This document shows positions 63,359 to 64,000 of a stretch of 64,000 nt of DNA, one piece after another (within the stretch, counting starts at the first letter, position 1; each line of letters opens with the position of its first letter). The notes under the pieces were generated by a model. That model did not search any database and was not told the DNA's origin. It saw only the letters and a list, made by a program, of their open reading frames with translations. The translations under genes and the position numbers were made by a program. The stretch is from contig JAFYEA010000025.1 in NCBI GenBank assembly GCA_017544525.1, forward strand, positions 62,001 to 126,000. The letters are read 5' to 3'. This DNA is from Bacilli bacterium. Its GTDB lineage: Bacteria; Bacillota_I; Bacilli_A; RF39; UBA660.

Positions 63359-63387
63359 ATTATAACAAAACAAAAAAACAATTTCAA
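63359..63387 (-). promoter_or_regulatory. promoter of 62666-63334 and the giant protein gene
   Basis: TTGAAA (63382-63387) and TATAAT (63359-63364) on the minus strand, 17 bases apart, with TG before the -10. Confidence 0.75.
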
Positions 63388-63408
63388 TGTAATTAATTAC
63401 AAATATAA

Positions 63409-63433
63409 ACAAAAAAGAGAACATCGTTCTCTT
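63409..63433 (-). terminator. rho-independent terminator of the partial gene
   Basis: AAGAGAAC pairs with GTTCTCTT (63426-63433 with 63415-63422), 3-base loop, then six T residues on the minus strand. Confidence 0.82.
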
Positions 63434-63440
63434 TCATTTA

Positions 63441-64000
63441 TTAATCTCCACTATTATGCTTTGATACACCAAAAGAATACTCTGGATCTATAGTTCCATA
63501 AGCGCTTCCGCCTTCAGCACTTCCTTTTCTTAATTCATCTAAGAAGTAACTTTTACAATTTCTATATGTATTATCTTCGATACTACATCCATATACTCCT
63601 TCATTCATATATGCATTAACACCATTTTCATTGGTTCTATTTATATCAGATTTAATAGCTCTAATTTGATTTGGAGATAGTGTAATACTATACTCTAAAT
63701 ACTCATCTGTTTGTTTTAACAAATCTGATGAAGCCTCAATATTGGCTGTCGCAATCAAACCTTCTTGAGTTGCCCAGTTACTGTCTTCTTCAGGATAATC
63801 ATTAAACATCTTAGTTGTATCTATATTTCTATATAACGTATTATCTTTAAGACCATTATCACCCTTACAATCATCAGTTGGACAAGTTTGTGGAGGTTCA
63901 AAGTCAATATAACAAGTAAATTGATTCATTTCATTAATAGCATTTAAGAAATTATTAGATTTATAATTTCGCTTATACGTATGAATATAATCTAAATTAT
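63441..64000 (-). CDS. C-terminal part of a second giant Cys-rich surface protein (cut by window edge)
   Basis: The frame is open from the stop at 63441 to the window edge. The 186 visible residues align along their whole length with the end of the 1230-residue protein: YKRNYKSNNF with FKRNYPSDDF, DEYLEYSITLSPNQIRAIKS with DDYLEYSITLSPDQIRSVKG, and the same final motif, YGTIDPEYSFGVSKH. An internal ATG at 63929 is not the true start. The gene most likely begins about 3 kb outside the window. It has the same Cys pattern as its paralog. Confidence 0.8.
   Translation of the reverse strand, partial: NLDYIHTYKRNYKSNNFLNAINEMNQFTCYIDFEPPQTCPTDDCKGDNGLKDNTLYRNIDTTKMFNDYPEEDSNWATQEGLIATANIEASSDLLKQTDEYLEYSITLSPNQIRAIKSDINRTNENGVNAYMNEGVYGCSIEDNTYRNCKSYFLDELRKGSAEGGSAYGTIDPEYSFGVSKHNSGD

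Noticed and set aside
1..64000. Mycoplasma-type genetic code (TGA as Trp), suggested by very low GC
   Set aside because: Several well-supported genes end at TGA at expected lengths (for example those ending at 113, 4321 and 23081), and neighbouring genes start at those points.

Overview
The window is very AT-rich with dense, mostly minus-strand genes, short intergenic gaps and TGA used as a stop (for example the gene ending at 113 and the gerC-like gene ending at 23081), so the standard bacterial code applies. A CotE-type spore coat protein, a three-gene Ger germinant-receptor operon, a teichoic-acid type export locus, an LtaS-like synthase and Gram-positive style lipoproteins point to a low-GC Firmicute of the class Bacilli. 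I infer an uncultured, gut-type, endospore-capable lineage near Mollicutes or Erysipelotrichia; the exact taxon cannot be read from this sequence.

Layout. 1-9990: DUF4186 fragment, a large HEXXH membrane protein, a four-gene cluster (HAD-like, unknown coiled coil, zinc-PLC-like, inositol-monophosphatase family), an SDR oxidoreductase, then trxB-trxA, a TsaC/YrdC protein and a DUF3267 membrane metalloprotease. 10037-14587: a three-gene operon with its own near-consensus promoter encoding an unknown protein, a MoxR/CobS-like AAA+ ATPase with a long coiled coil, and a VWA-like partner. 14645-17131: five tandem paralogous lipoproteins; four of them lie behind a leader that I read as a yybP-ykoY type (Mn2+) riboswitch followed by a terminator. 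17195-25321: PRPP synthetase, a GdpP-like DHH phosphoesterase, a nucleotidyltransferase-like protein, CotE, the divergent ger operon, KhpA and ribosomal protein S16. 25400-28129: a 909-residue DUF4116-repeat protein.

28189-39189 is one long minus-strand wall-polymer locus: TagO/WecA-like initiating transferase, three CDP-glycerol glycerophosphotransferase-like enzymes (one fused to a family 2 glycosyltransferase), UDP-GlcNAc 2-epimerase, a TagGH-like ABC exporter, GalE and a HAD phosphatase. Divergent from it (39343-45020, plus strand) are an SH3b/glucosaminidase/dockerin protein, a membrane-anchored protein with a cohesin-like module, and an LCP transferase, which together suggest a wall-hydrolase and polymer-attachment unit. 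An LtaS-like gene pair follows on the minus strand.

47751-64000 is a Tad/Flp-type pilus and surface-protein locus: CpaE/TadZ, a TadE-like pseudopilin, a small Cys-bearing pilin, TadC, TadB, TadA, two CpaB paralogs, a pseudopilin-like protein carrying a string of dockerin-type calcium loops, a class B sortase with a large extra N-terminal domain, a membrane thioredoxin-fold protein without a CXXC, and two giant Cys-rich secreted paralogs (one cut by the window edge) with single-pass membrane partners. This locus, with its combination of pilus export, calcium-loop repeats, sortase and Cys-rich giants, and the riboswitch-controlled lipoprotein array are the two most unusual parts. I saw no tRNA, rRNA, CRISPR array, IS element or phage module, and no gene-free stretch longer than 300 bases.
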